Assembly (NCBI GenBank): GCA_930987725.1
Contig: CAKNKY010000010.1
Location: 1-57,715 of the forward strand
Reading direction: 5' to 3'
DNA: 57,715 bases
From: an uncultured Anaeromassilibacillus sp.
GTDB lineage: Bacteria; Bacillota; Clostridia; Oscillospirales; Acutalibacteraceae
Positions within the stretch are counted from its first letter, which is position 1, and each line of letters opens with the position of its first letter. This document shows, piece after piece, positions 33,674 through 41,283 of this stretch. The translations under genes and the position numbers were made by a program. Below the pieces are notes generated by a model. That model made no database searches, had not been told where the DNA came from, and was given only the letters and a program-made list of their open reading frames with translations.

Positions 33674-35128
33674 TTACAGATAGAGAATGAAGCGGTCCTG
33701 CGATTTGCGGAAGACGAAGCTTCCCGCAAGGAGCATTCCCAGCGCGATGAGCATACACTGCAAATAGGCAACCGGCTCCGGAGAGAGGCCGTCCAGAATA
33801 CAGAGCCTTGTATTTTGAATGAAGTAATAGAGCGGATTGATTGCGAGCACAAAGCGGAAGTTTTCCGGCAGGATGCTCTCCGGGTAAAAGATCGGCGTCG
33901 CGTACATCCAGATCATGCTCAGGACGTTCCACAAAAACTGCATATCACGGAAGAATACCATGGCGGCGGAGAGCAGCAGGCTAAGCCCGTAGGAAAACAG
34001 GATGAGGCAGAACAGGAAGAAAAAGGCCAGGACAACGGACTTTCGGAACTGCACGCCGGTGAACACGCACACGAGCACGAGGGGAATCAGGGAAATGCCC
34101 AGGTTGATCACCGAGGACAGGACACGCGTCAGCGGGTACACATATTTCGGCACATAGACCTTTGTAATCAGGCTGGCGTTCCCCAGGATGGAGGTGAGCG
34201 CCATGCCGCAGGATTCCGAAAAGAAGTTGAACGATACGATGCCGACCAGCAGATAGGCCGGGTAGTTCGGGATGTCGCTTTTGAAAATGGTGGAAAAGAC
34301 AAAATACTGGACAATCATGGTCAACAGCGGATTGAGGAAGCTCCAGAACACGCCGAGCACCGAGCGTTTGTACTTTGTCTTGAAATCGCGGGACACGAGC
34401 TGGCGGATGAGGAAGCGGTATTTCCTCATGGCATGGGCGGCGTTGAGCAGATAGCTGCGCTTGCCTGCCCGGCAGCGCTTCCAGAACACAAACAGGAACA
34501 GGAGGATCAGCACCGCGCCGGCGGCGCAGAATTTCCAATAGTGCAGGCCCGTCCAGATGTAATCCTCACCGGAAACGGCATAGCACAACGCGCCTGCGGC
34601 GGGCACGCCGTTCAGCGTGAGCTGCGAGGCTTCCAGCGTCTGCTCCGCGTATGTCTCCGGGAGGGTGGCGGCCATGAGCGGGGAAGCCGCGCTCCCGGCC
34701 TGGGAATCGGCCGTGAGCCGCAGCACGAGCGGCACGCCGTATGCCGTTTCGATCGGCGCGTCCGCCGTGAGGGTGGTCAGGCCTCCCTCTGCGATAGCCG
34801 CGGCGTCGAATTGGCCGCTCAGCAGGACCGTGCCGGTGGACGCGTCGATGAGCTCCATGGTGATCGTCCCGGCATTCGGGCGGTAATAGGTGCCCCACTG
34901 GACGGAGACGGATTCCAGCCGCTGGATGCGGGCGGCAAAGCTCTGCTCCACCACCGCGCCCTGGACAAGCTCCACCGTGCCGCTCTCCGCAGGCAGCATC
35001 TCCACATTGCCGCGGGAATTGCGGAACCGCAGCTGGTCGCCTGCCAGAAAATAGAACAGGCACGCCAGGATTGCATAAACCGCCAGCACCGTGAGGCTGA
35101 TCTTCAGAACCTTTTTGCGAGATACCAT
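33674..35128 (-). CDS. Polysaccharide ABC exporter permease with extra outer domain
   Basis: A 484-residue permease, about 200 longer than a standard Wzm/TagG protein. Residues 10-29 are a membrane helix, 30-200 form an extracytoplasmic beta-rich domain (EQSFAARIQRLESVSVQWGT, ITMELIDASTGTVLLSGQF), 201-217 a second helix, and from about 235 the normal ABC-2 membrane domain begins (IRQLVSRDFKTKYKRSVLG). The outer domain resembles a carbohydrate-binding-like beta-sandwich only in general character; I cannot name its family. It may contact the glycan or wall on exit. Start 35128 has AAAGGAA twelve bases upstream. Confidence 0.88.
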   Translation of the reverse strand: MVSRKKVLKISLTVLAVYAILACLFYFLAGDQLRFRNSRGNVEMLPAESGTVELVQGAVVEQSFAARIQRLESVSVQWGTYYRPNAGTITMELIDASTGTVLLSGQFDAAAIAEGGLTTLTADAPIETAYGVPLVLRLTADSQAGSAASPLMAATLPETYAEQTLEASQLTLNGVPAAGALCYAVSGEDYIWTGLHYWKFCAAGAVLILLFLFVFWKRCRAGKRSYLLNAAHAMRKYRFLIRQLVSRDFKTKYKRSVLGVFWSFLNPLLTMIVQYFVFSTIFKSDIPNYPAYLLVGIVSFNFFSESCGMALTSILGNASLITKVYVPKYVYPLTRVLSSVINLGISLIPLVLVCVFTGVQFRKSVVLAFFFLFCLILFSYGLSLLLSAAMVFFRDMQFLWNVLSMIWMYATPIFYPESILPENFRFVLAINPLYYFIQNTRLCILDGLSPEPVAYLQCMLIALGMLLAGSFVFRKSQDRFILYL

Positions 35129-35165
35129 GCGAATAAAATTCCTTTCTGTGGGATCGGCCGGGCAG

Positions 35166-36014
35166 TTACGCCCGTCGTCTTCTCTCATCCTCCGGGCCGG
35201 GCGATTCCCAGCCCACGTCCTGCTGCTCCCGCTCCAGAATGCGATCCATCGCCTGTTCCACCAGAACGGAGATGTTTGCCTCCACATTTGCCTTTGTGGC
35301 GAGATAGAGCTTGCGCAGGCAGCGCGGATTGCCCTTTTCCTCCGGGATGCCGGCGGCCAGGCAGAGCTGCTTGATGCTCCCCGTCACGTTCGTGCGGCTC
35401 ATGGGTTTCCCGCCGCGATCGAGAAAAATGGGGCCGGAGCGGCAGCCCTCCCGCGCGGCATATTCCAGCAGCTCACCGCAGAAGCAGGGGGCCAGGTGAA
35501 CGGCGCGGCCATCCGGCAGAAGGATCCGGCCCTGCCGCACCGATTCCGCCGACACGCAGCCAATCTCCTGCACGGAAAGTCCCGTGGACGCAAAAAATTT
35601 GACAAGAAGATAGGTGCGCTCGCGCTCCAGCGCCTTTGCCGTGCGGAGCAGATGCAGATATTCGTTTCTCGTGAGCTCGGGCTGAAGCTTCCGTTCCTTT
35701 TTCAGCTGGCCGGTGAGCTGAAACTCCCGGAACCCCCGGTATTCGAGATAGGAATTGGCGCCCGAGAGGAACAGGTTGACGGTGCTGGAGGCATAGCCCT
35801 CCGCCAGGAGGGCGCCGCGCCAGCCGGCCAGCGTTCCGCGGCGGATGCGCTTTTCCTCCGGCAAAAAGAGGTAGAGCTTTCGAAGGCCGCGGCGGTACCA
35901 ATCCAGGGTATCCTCCACGCGCCCACGGGCCCGCATATCTTCAAGGAAAGATTCCATCTCTCCGGGAGAAAGGGGGACGCCGGCGTCCGCCTTCTTTTGT
36001 GTCTTAATTTTCAT
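35166..36014 (-). CDS. Tyrosine recombinase homologue, catalytically degraded
   Basis: A 282-residue protein with the fold of a tyrosine recombinase, SAM-like N-terminal domain (LEDMRARGRVEDTLDWYRRG) and C-terminal domain intact in length. The catalytic set is missing: the first Arg is Ser147 (STGLSVQEI), the PHxLRH box reads PRCLRK so only Arg234 remains, and neither the LGH box nor the nucleophilic Tyr is present. It is the first gene downstream of the invertible promoter and leads the glycan operon. It may act as a DNA-binding partner or regulator of the intact paralogue at 36385, rather than a remnant, because the frame is undisturbed. Confidence 0.85.
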   Translation of the reverse strand: MKIKTQKKADAGVPLSPGEMESFLEDMRARGRVEDTLDWYRRGLRKLYLFLPEEKRIRRGTLAGWRGALLAEGYASSTVNLFLSGANSYLEYRGFREFQLTGQLKKERKLQPELTRNEYLHLLRTAKALERERTYLLVKFFASTGLSVQEIGCVSAESVRQGRILLPDGRAVHLAPCFCGELLEYAAREGCRSGPIFLDRGGKPMSRTNVTGSIKQLCLAAGIPEEKGNPRCLRKLYLATKANVEANISVLVEQAMDRILEREQQDVGWESPGPEDERRRRA

Positions 36015-36070
36015 TACGTAACTTTTTACGGCAAGATGGCCGCGATCCTCCTTTCCCCATTTTTCCGTTT
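36015..36070 (-). other. Glycan operon leader outside the switch
   Basis: Leader between the left recombination site and the first gene; the start codon at 36014 lies about 118 bases from the predicted transcript start, so the switch hairpin is part of the 5' leader. Confidence 0.45.
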
Positions 36071-36094
36071 ACCACGGAATCGTTCTTCCGTGGT
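36071..36094. repeat. Left inverted recombination site
   Basis: Perfect nine-base arms ACCACGGAA and TTCCGTGGT surround a six-base core TCGTTC, the layout expected for a tyrosine-recombinase crossover site. Confidence 0.8.
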
Positions 36095-36138
36095 GCTGAC
36101 AAAAGGCCATACGCTGATTCTGTTACAAAATCGATATT

Positions 36139-36167
36139 ATTATAGACGATTGAACCGTAAAAAGCAA
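36139..36167 (-). promoter_or_regulatory. Glycan operon promoter inside the switch
   Basis: TTGCTT (36167-36162), 17-base spacer, TATAAT (36144-36139) on the minus strand. It is the only good promoter I find upstream of the ten-gene operon and it lies within the invertible segment. Confidence 0.7.
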
Positions 36168-36298
36168 TCGCAGTCCCGTCTTTTCGCTCAGAAAATGCTG
36201 GAATATTTTCATGTTTTCGCTTTTTAGCGGTTCCTATAGGCCTGAAACGCAATTAAAAGCGCTCCAGGCATTCTGTGCACTGTAAAATAAATGTAAAA

Positions 36299-36340
36299 GC
36301 GGCGCAAGCTTCTCTTGTCTCATGCAGGAGCGTGCGCCGC
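36299..36340. terminator. Terminator within the switch
   Basis: GCGGCGCA and TGCGCCGC form an 8-bp stem, with T-rich flanks on both strands. In the present orientation it would stop readthrough from the recombinase gene at 36385, so the operon depends on the switch promoter. Confidence 0.6.
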
Positions 36341-36354
36341 CTTTCTGTTTGTTT

Positions 36355-36378
36355 ACCACGGAAGAACGATTCTGCGGT
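36355..36378. repeat. Right inverted recombination site
   Basis: Arms ACCACGGAA and TTCTGCGGT with core GAACGA. Reversed, it matches the left site except at two positions in one arm. Confidence 0.8.
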
Positions 36379-36384
36379 GTACCC

Positions 36385-37221
36385 TTAAATCACGAGACGC
36401 ATGCGCTCGAGCACGCGCTCATGGGAGGCGGCGCTGACAGCCACATAGATGCGCGTCGTTTCCAGGCGGCTGTGGCCGAGAATATCCGCGAGGTAAGCAA
36501 GATTTTTTTCCAGCGCGTAAAAGGTGCGCGCAAACAGATGGCGCAGGTTGTGCGGAAACACCTTGCGCCGGTCCACGCGCGCCTCCTCGCAGAGGGCTTT
36601 CATTTCATGGCAGACATTGGAGCGATCCAGGTTTTGTCCGCTTTTTGTGCGGAACACCGGACCGCTCCTTATTTTTTGCGCGTGCGCATAGGCGAGCAGC
36701 CGCTTCCGCAGCTTCTTCTGCAGCAGGATCACGCGCGTTTTGTTTTTGAGCCGGATCTCGGCCCGGCCGCGGCGCGCGGCTTCCACCGTGACAAAGCGCA
36801 GTTCCCCCACGCGGATGCCTGTGCCGCAGAGCGTGAGCAGCAGCAGGTAAAGGCGCTCCTTTTCGCGCTTCCGCGCCGTTTCCAGCAGGCGGGCATATTC
36901 CTGCCGCGAAAGCTCGCGCGATTCATCCAGAAACAGGCGCCGCTGCACCTTGAGCAGCTTCACACGGTTTTCCGGGCAGCCGCAGAATTCCAGGAACGCG
37001 TTCACAGCGGAGAGGTAGCCGTTCACCGTCTGGGCGGAAAGGCGTTCGAGCAGAAAGTCACGGTATTCCAGCACGCCCGCCTTGGTCACTCCCTTCCCGC
37101 CAAGAAAGGCGGAAAGCTTTTCCACGGCGCGGATGTACTTTTCCCGCGTGGCGGCCGATTTTTCATTTTCCAGAAGGGCACGGGCAAAGGCTTGAATCTG
37201 AGTTTGTGCGATGGGTTCCAT
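36385..37221 (-). CDS. Tyrosine recombinase, intact (switch invertase candidate)
   Basis: A 278-residue site-specific recombinase with the full catalytic set: Arg137 (GTGIRVGEL), His224 and Arg227 (PHNLRHLFA), His250 (DILGHS) and the nucleophile Tyr259 (TTRIYV), plus Lys in the beta hairpin (LKNKTRVIL). The N-terminal SAM-like DNA-binding domain spans about residues 1-95. Start 37221 has GGAGG nine bases upstream. It lies seven bases from the invertible segment, so it is the obvious enzyme for promoter inversion. It is 20-30 percent like the degraded homologue by eye, so the two may bind the same arms. Confidence 0.92.
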   Translation of the reverse strand: MEPIAQTQIQAFARALLENEKSAATREKYIRAVEKLSAFLGGKGVTKAGVLEYRDFLLERLSAQTVNGYLSAVNAFLEFCGCPENRVKLLKVQRRLFLDESRELSRQEYARLLETARKREKERLYLLLLTLCGTGIRVGELRFVTVEAARRGRAEIRLKNKTRVILLQKKLRKRLLAYAHAQKIRSGPVFRTKSGQNLDRSNVCHEMKALCEEARVDRRKVFPHNLRHLFARTFYALEKNLAYLADILGHSRLETTRIYVAVSAASHERVLERMRLVI

Positions 37222-37684
37222 ACAGCGTTCCTCCGTGTGGCAGTTTCCCTCTATTGTAACAGAGAGCGCGGGGAGCATTCCGATTGCGTCAACACCTTCC
37301 CCCTTTCCAATTCGGAAGTCCTCCAAAACAGGGCCGCTGTACAAAAAGAAAAAACGAGGACTTTCCTTCCGAAGCCCTTACACTCAGGGAACAAAGGCCA
37401 AAGCGGTTTTCCGTGGACGGGCGCCCCCGGCTGCATTTTTCTCCTTGCCGGAAACCCGCCCGCACCACGGAAAACTCCGAAGGACCAGAGAGAAAACCTG
37501 GGGCTGCAGGACGAGGGCAGGCCCGCGCCCGCCGGGGACGAGGACGCATCCACCGCCTGTTTTCCGTCCTGTCCGGCGCTTCCCCCTTGCTACTGAGGGC
37601 ATAATAATTTAATAGAATATATGCAAAAATCCAAACAGCCCGGTGGGATACGCCAGCCCGAGACAAGGAGCGTGAAGCCTTTCC
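37222..37684. other. Intergenic region upstream of the recombinase
   Basis: No gene supported. It holds a bulged hairpin TTCGGAA/TTCCGAA (37311-37374) and, further on, an inverted pair of recombinase-arm-like sequences listed separately. No strong promoter was identified, though TACAAT lies on the minus strand near 37254. Confidence 0.5.
37406..37475. repeat. Second inverted pair of recombinase-arm sequences
   Basis: GTTTTCCGTGG (37406-37416) and its exact reverse complement CCACGGAAAAC (37465-37475) are 48 bases apart. They share CCACGGAA with the arms of the invertible switch and lie upstream of the recombinase gene, so they may be binding sites for autoregulation or a second exchange. Confidence 0.55.
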
Positions 37685-38581
37685 ATGTGTTCCAATGCAA
37701 CTGCTTTCAAAAGCGAGACAGAACAGAAAAGCGTCTTCCAGACAGCTGAGACAACTGTACAGCGCCAGCGCAACCCGGATCATACGCCCCCCGGCTCGCC
37801 GGAAGCGCCCCCCGACGCGCCGGCAGTTATCCCGGAACAGACGACAGAGGAACGGACGGCGCGTTCCGGCTGCGCTTCCAAGGACAAGGAAAAAGAGAGG
37901 CAGAAAAACCAGGAAAAGGCCCGGCAGCGCGAAGCCAAGGCGAACGCCAAGCTGGAAAAGCTGCTTGTCAAGGAGGCCCAAAAAGAGAAAGAGGAGCACC
38001 CTGTCACGCAGGCGGAGGCGGCTTATCTGCAGGAGCTGCGCCGGGAGGGGCAGGCACTGGAAATCCAGGCTATCCGTTATGTGCGGGATCCCGTCACGGC
38101 ACGGCGCATTTTCCAGCATATCCAGCACTGCACCTACGATCTGAACCTTTTGGAGCGCGCGCTGCAGCAAGCGTCCTTCCGCCACCACGCGCTCATGCCC
38201 CGCCTCCTTGCAGAGGGCAAGCTGACGGAACGCGATGCCGGCCTCATCTCCTCCGCATATGGGAAAACGCTGCTCTCCCTTTCCGGCATCCAGGATATGC
38301 AGAACTCCATCCGGGAATGGATCAAAAGCTTTGTTCCCGAAGGGGAGGAAATGGGGGACGTCTCAGACAGCCAGATCGCCGGCGTCAGCCAGGCGGAACG
38401 CCTCCTGCTCCGCCTGGCCCCCCACGCAAGGCGCGTCCCTTTCCCGCTGTACCGCTACTCCTGGCTGGCTCCGGACTACGAAGCCCGGCTGATCCGGCAG
38501 GCCGACGAGGACAGGCTTTTGCATGCAGACGGACCGGAGGACGGGGAAGAAGGGGAGACTGAAACCGAACCAACCGATTGA
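37685..38581 (+). CDS. Coiled-coil protein of unknown function
   Basis: A 298-residue soluble protein I do not recognise. After a polar, proline-rich N-terminus (1-60) comes a highly charged helical segment KEKERQKNQEKARQREAKAN that should form a coiled coil, then a helical core (residues 105-250) and an acidic tail ending EETETEPTD-like. No catalytic motif, signal or membrane span is evident. The ribosome site AGGAG is 14 bases from the ATG at 37685, a long spacing, so translation may be weak or the start may differ. It is followed by a strong terminator. Confidence 0.65.
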   Translation: MCSNATAFKSETEQKSVFQTAETTVQRQRNPDHTPPGSPEAPPDAPAVIPEQTTEERTARSGCASKDKEKERQKNQEKARQREAKANAKLEKLLVKEAQKEKEEHPVTQAEAAYLQELRREGQALEIQAIRYVRDPVTARRIFQHIQHCTYDLNLLERALQQASFRHHALMPRLLAEGKLTERDAGLISSAYGKTLLSLSGIQDMQNSIREWIKSFVPEGEEMGDVSDSQIAGVSQAERLLLRLAPHARRVPFPLYRYSWLAPDYEARLIRQADEDRLLHADGPEDGEEGETETEPTD

Positions 38582-38597
38582 AATTTTTTCACGCTTA

Positions 38598-38632
38598 GCC
38601 GCCGGGGCATCCGGCGGTTTTTCTTTTTTCGC
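38598..38632 (+). terminator. Terminator of the coiled-coil gene
   Basis: CCGCCGG-ggcat-CCGGCGG stem followed by TTTTTCTTTTTT, 18 bases beyond the stop codon. Confidence 0.9.
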
Positions 38633-38774
38633 TTTTCCGCGCTGCCGGCGGCGGAAGCCTGTGCGCCGGATCTGCGCTTTTTTTCTGGATCCGTGCGCGC
38701 AACTATGTTATCATACGAGAAGGGAGCACTGTGTCCGCTCCCGCTACCCGGAAGATTGTGAAGGAGGCCCGGTT

Positions 38775-39236
38775 ATGGAAATCAGAACCGCTGTACCGGA
38801 AGATATGCCCGCTCTGCTCGAGCTTACCCACATGCTGTATGACGAGGCAGCCCGCCTGCAGCCCTATAATTACCGCCCTGCCGACCCGCAGAAGGAAGCG
38901 CTGCTGCCGTTCCTCACCTCGCCGGATCGCACCATCCTGCTGGCCGAGCACGACGGCACGCCCGCCGGCCTGGCTGCGCTCGCGGAACAGCGCACGGAAT
39001 CGCTGTGCTATGTGACGCCGCACCGCTATGCCAGACTGGTGGACCTGATTGTGCGCGCGGACCTGCGCGAGATCGGCATCGGCTCCTCGCTGCTGGACGC
39101 CGCGAAGGACTGGGCGCGCAGCCGCGGGCTGGAACATCTGGAACTGAACACGCTGCCCGAAAACCGCGACGCTGCGCGGCTGTATGAGCGCAACGGCTTC
39201 GAGTCCTCGCTCATCCGGATGCAGTACCGCTTTTGA
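38775..39236 (+). CDS. GNAT-family N-acetyltransferase
   Basis: A 153-residue acetyltransferase. The acetyl-CoA loop is in LIVRADLREIGIGSSLLDAAKDWA (R-x-x-G-x-G variant), and the C-terminal LPENRDAARLYERNGFE block is typical. Start 38775 follows AAGGAGG by seven bases. It is four bases from the polymerase gene, so the two form an operon; no functional link is obvious. Confidence 0.87.
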   Translation: MEIRTAVPEDMPALLELTHMLYDEAARLQPYNYRPADPQKEALLPFLTSPDRTILLAEHDGTPAGLAALAEQRTESLCYVTPHRYARLVDLIVRADLREIGIGSSLLDAAKDWARSRGLEHLELNTLPENRDAARLYERNGFESSLIRMQYRF

Positions 39237-39240
39237 GATC

Positions 39241-40473
39241 ATGGCGGACCGCACCATCCTGCATTGCGACTGCAACGGCTTTTACGCCTCCGTGGAGTGT
39301 TTGCTGCACCCGGAATACCGGAACGTGCCCATGGCCGTGTGCGGCGACCCGGAAAGCCGCCACGGCGTCATCCTGGCAAAGAATGAGCCGGCCAAGCGCT
39401 ACGGCATCCAGACGGCGGAGACGGTGTGGCAGGCGCTGCGCAAATGCCCGCAGCTCGTGCTGGCCCCGCCGCACCGGACGGAATATGTGAAGTATTCCCG
39501 GCTGGTGAACGAAATCTACCTGCGCTACACCGACCAGGTGGAGCCGTTCAGCATCGACGAGAGCTGGCTGGACGTGACGGGCAGCGGCCTGCTGTTCGGT
39601 TCCGGCCCGGAAATTGCAGACGAGCTGCGCCGCGTGGTGGAGGAGGAGACGGGGCTGACCATCTCGGTGGGCGTCTCGTTCAATAAGACGTTCGCCAAGC
39701 TCGGCAGCGACTACAAAAAGCCGAACGCCACCACCGTGCTCTCGCGGGAAAGCTACCGCCGCCTGCTCTATCCCCTGCCCGTGGAGCGGTTCCTCTATGT
39801 GGGGGAGAGCGCCGGGGAACGGCTGCGCCGCGCGGGCATCTGCACGATTGGCGATCTGGCACAGGCGAGGCGGGAACGGCTCGTGGAGCTGCTGGGAAAG
39901 AGCGGCGGCGACCTGTGGGACATGGCAAACGGCCTGGACAACGCGCCCGTGCGCCGGTTCGGCGAGTCGCGCGAGGTCAAGTCCGTAGGCAACGGCATGA
40001 CGTTCCGCCGCGATCTGCTCGGCATGCAGGACATCCGGCTCGCGATCTCCGTGCTGGCAGATTCCGCCGCCGCGCGGATGCGCCGCCACCACCTGCGCTG
40101 CACGACCGTGCAGGTGACGATCCGCAGCCCGAATTTTCACACCATCACGCGGCAAAAGCGGCTGCCCGCCCCCACCGCCCTGGCGGCGGATCTGCGGACA
40201 GCCGCGATTGAGCTGATCCGCGCCGTGTGGAACGAGCACGCGCCGATCCGCATGCTCACCGTGACCGGCTCCGGCATGGTGCCGGAGGAGGACGCGGGTG
40301 AACAGCTCGATTTCTTCGACACGGGCGCGGCCGAGAAGCGCGAGAAGCAGGAACACCTCGAATCGGCGCTCGACGCCATCCGGGAAAAGTTCGGCCGGGA
40401 CGCGCTCTCGTTCGGCTCTGTCCTGCGCAACGATCTCGGCATCGGCTCCTACGAGAACCGGAAGGAAGAGTGA
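39241..40473 (+). CDS. dinB: Y-family DNA polymerase (Pol IV-like)
   Basis: Translesion polymerase, 410 residues. The catalytic acids lie in LHCDCNGFYASVE (with Tyr as likely steric gate) and SIDESWLDVTG; the little-finger region starts near GMTFRRDL. A C-terminal segment GEQLDFFD resembles the clamp-binding motif Q-L-x-[LF]-F, which is expected in Pol IV. The start follows the acetyltransferase stop by four bases. I see no LexA-type site upstream. Confidence 0.92.
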   Translation: MADRTILHCDCNGFYASVECLLHPEYRNVPMAVCGDPESRHGVILAKNEPAKRYGIQTAETVWQALRKCPQLVLAPPHRTEYVKYSRLVNEIYLRYTDQVEPFSIDESWLDVTGSGLLFGSGPEIADELRRVVEEETGLTISVGVSFNKTFAKLGSDYKKPNATTVLSRESYRRLLYPLPVERFLYVGESAGERLRRAGICTIGDLAQARRERLVELLGKSGGDLWDMANGLDNAPVRRFGESREVKSVGNGMTFRRDLLGMQDIRLAISVLADSAAARMRRHHLRCTTVQVTIRSPNFHTITRQKRLPAPTALAADLRTAAIELIRAVWNEHAPIRMLTVTGSGMVPEEDAGEQLDFFDTGAAEKREKQEHLESALDAIREKFGRDALSFGSVLRNDLGIGSYENRKEE

Positions 40474-40537
40474 GAAGAGAAAACGGCCGAAGAAATGTAA
40501 TATTTTGATAAGATAATACAAAAAGGAGTGGTTTCTC

Positions 40538-40831
40538 ATGGTGAGACATTTTGTGTGCTGGACGCTCAAGGAGGAAGCCAGGGCGAACAAGGCTGCGCTG
40601 GCCGCCGAGCTTCGGGAAAAATTCCACGCGCTGCTGGGCGTGGTGGACGGCCTGACGGCGATTGAACTCGGCGAAAACTACAACGGCGGCCCCTACGACC
40701 TGGCGCTGCTCTGCACTTTCACGACACGCGAGGCGGAGCAGGGTTACCAGAACCACCCGGCCCACCTGGCGATCAAGGCGATTGTGCAGCAGAACACGTG
40801 CGGCCGCGCTTCGGTGGACTACGAACTGTAA
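40538..40831 (+). CDS. Dabb (stress-responsive A/B barrel) protein
   Basis: A 97-residue dimeric alpha-beta barrel protein. It fits the family pattern: MVRHFVCWTLKEEA at the start, then DGLTAIELGENYN, YDLALLCTF and YQNHPAHLAIKAIV. Its function is not known in bacteria of this kind. Start 40538 has AGGAG; a terminator lies downstream. Confidence 0.82.
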   Translation: MVRHFVCWTLKEEARANKAALAAELREKFHALLGVVDGLTAIELGENYNGGPYDLALLCTFTTREAEQGYQNHPAHLAIKAIVQQNTCGRASVDYEL

Positions 40832-40882
40832 TTTTTATGTAGAATATTCCAAAAAGGAGTAAAAACAACTTCGGCTGCCCAT

Positions 40883-40914
40883 CCGCCCTTCCCGCTGCGG
40901 AAGGGCGGCTTTTT
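40883..40914 (+). terminator. Terminator after the Dabb gene
   Basis: CCGCCCTTCC and GGAAGGGCGG form a perfect 10-bp stem with a T tract, separating it from feoAB. Confidence 0.88.
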
Positions 40915-40946
40915 CGCTTTTCGGGGCAAAAACGGATCCACATGCT

Positions 40947-40952
40947 TATACT
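40947..40952 (+). promoter_or_regulatory. Candidate feoAB -10 box
   Basis: TATACT lies about 62 bases before the feoA start; the -35 region is poor and I see no convincing Fur box, so this is tentative. Confidence 0.35.
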
Positions 40953-41013
40953 GGGAATGGGTCCTTCCAAAATCCCGGGGCGAAACGCCCCGTTTCAAAA
41001 AGGAGCTTTTACC

Positions 41014-41283
41014 ATGAACCAGGAAATCCCTCTCTCTCAGCTCTGTGAAAAGCAGACGGCACTCGTGGCCGGGCTGCGCGCCCGCGGCACGATGCGGCGC
41101 AGGCTGCGTGACCTTGGGCTGACGGACGGCGCGCGCGTCGTGTGCCTGCAGAAAAGCCCGTGGGGCGACCCCACGGCCTATCTGATCCGCGGGGCGGTGA
41201 TCGCGCTGCGCGCCTGTGACGCCGGCCTTGTCCTCGCAAAGGAGGTGGGCGCCGATGGCGCGCGTGAACCGCGCCGCGCCTGA
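41014..41283 (+). CDS. feoA: Ferrous iron transport protein A
   Basis: Small cytoplasmic SH3-like partner of FeoB, 89 residues. Marks are LRARGTMRRRLRDLGLTDGARV and the RGAVIALRACDAGLVLA ending. Start 41014 has AGGAG with eight-base spacing. Its 3' end overlaps feoB by 29 bases, so the two are translated together. Confidence 0.9.
   Translation: MNQEIPLSQLCEKQTALVAGLRARGTMRRRLRDLGLTDGARVVCLQKSPWGDPTAYLIRGAVIALRACDAGLVLAKEVGADGAREPRRA

Larger units (their letters stand above)
36071..36378. promoter_or_regulatory. Invertible promoter switch
   Basis: Two 24-base sites in opposite orientation (22 of 24 bases identical when one is reversed) bound this segment; their cores are TCGTTC and GAACGA, exact reverse complements. 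Recombination between them would invert about 285 bases, including the promoter and the terminator listed separately. As assembled, the promoter faces the glycan operon (ON). The inverted form would point at the 3' end of the intact recombinase gene and leave the operon without a visible promoter. Confidence 0.75.

Noticed and set aside
35166-37221. The two recombinases as part of a prophage or integrative element.
   Set aside because: No phage, conjugation or excision genes and no tRNA attachment site are nearby; the inverted sites beside them favour a promoter switch.
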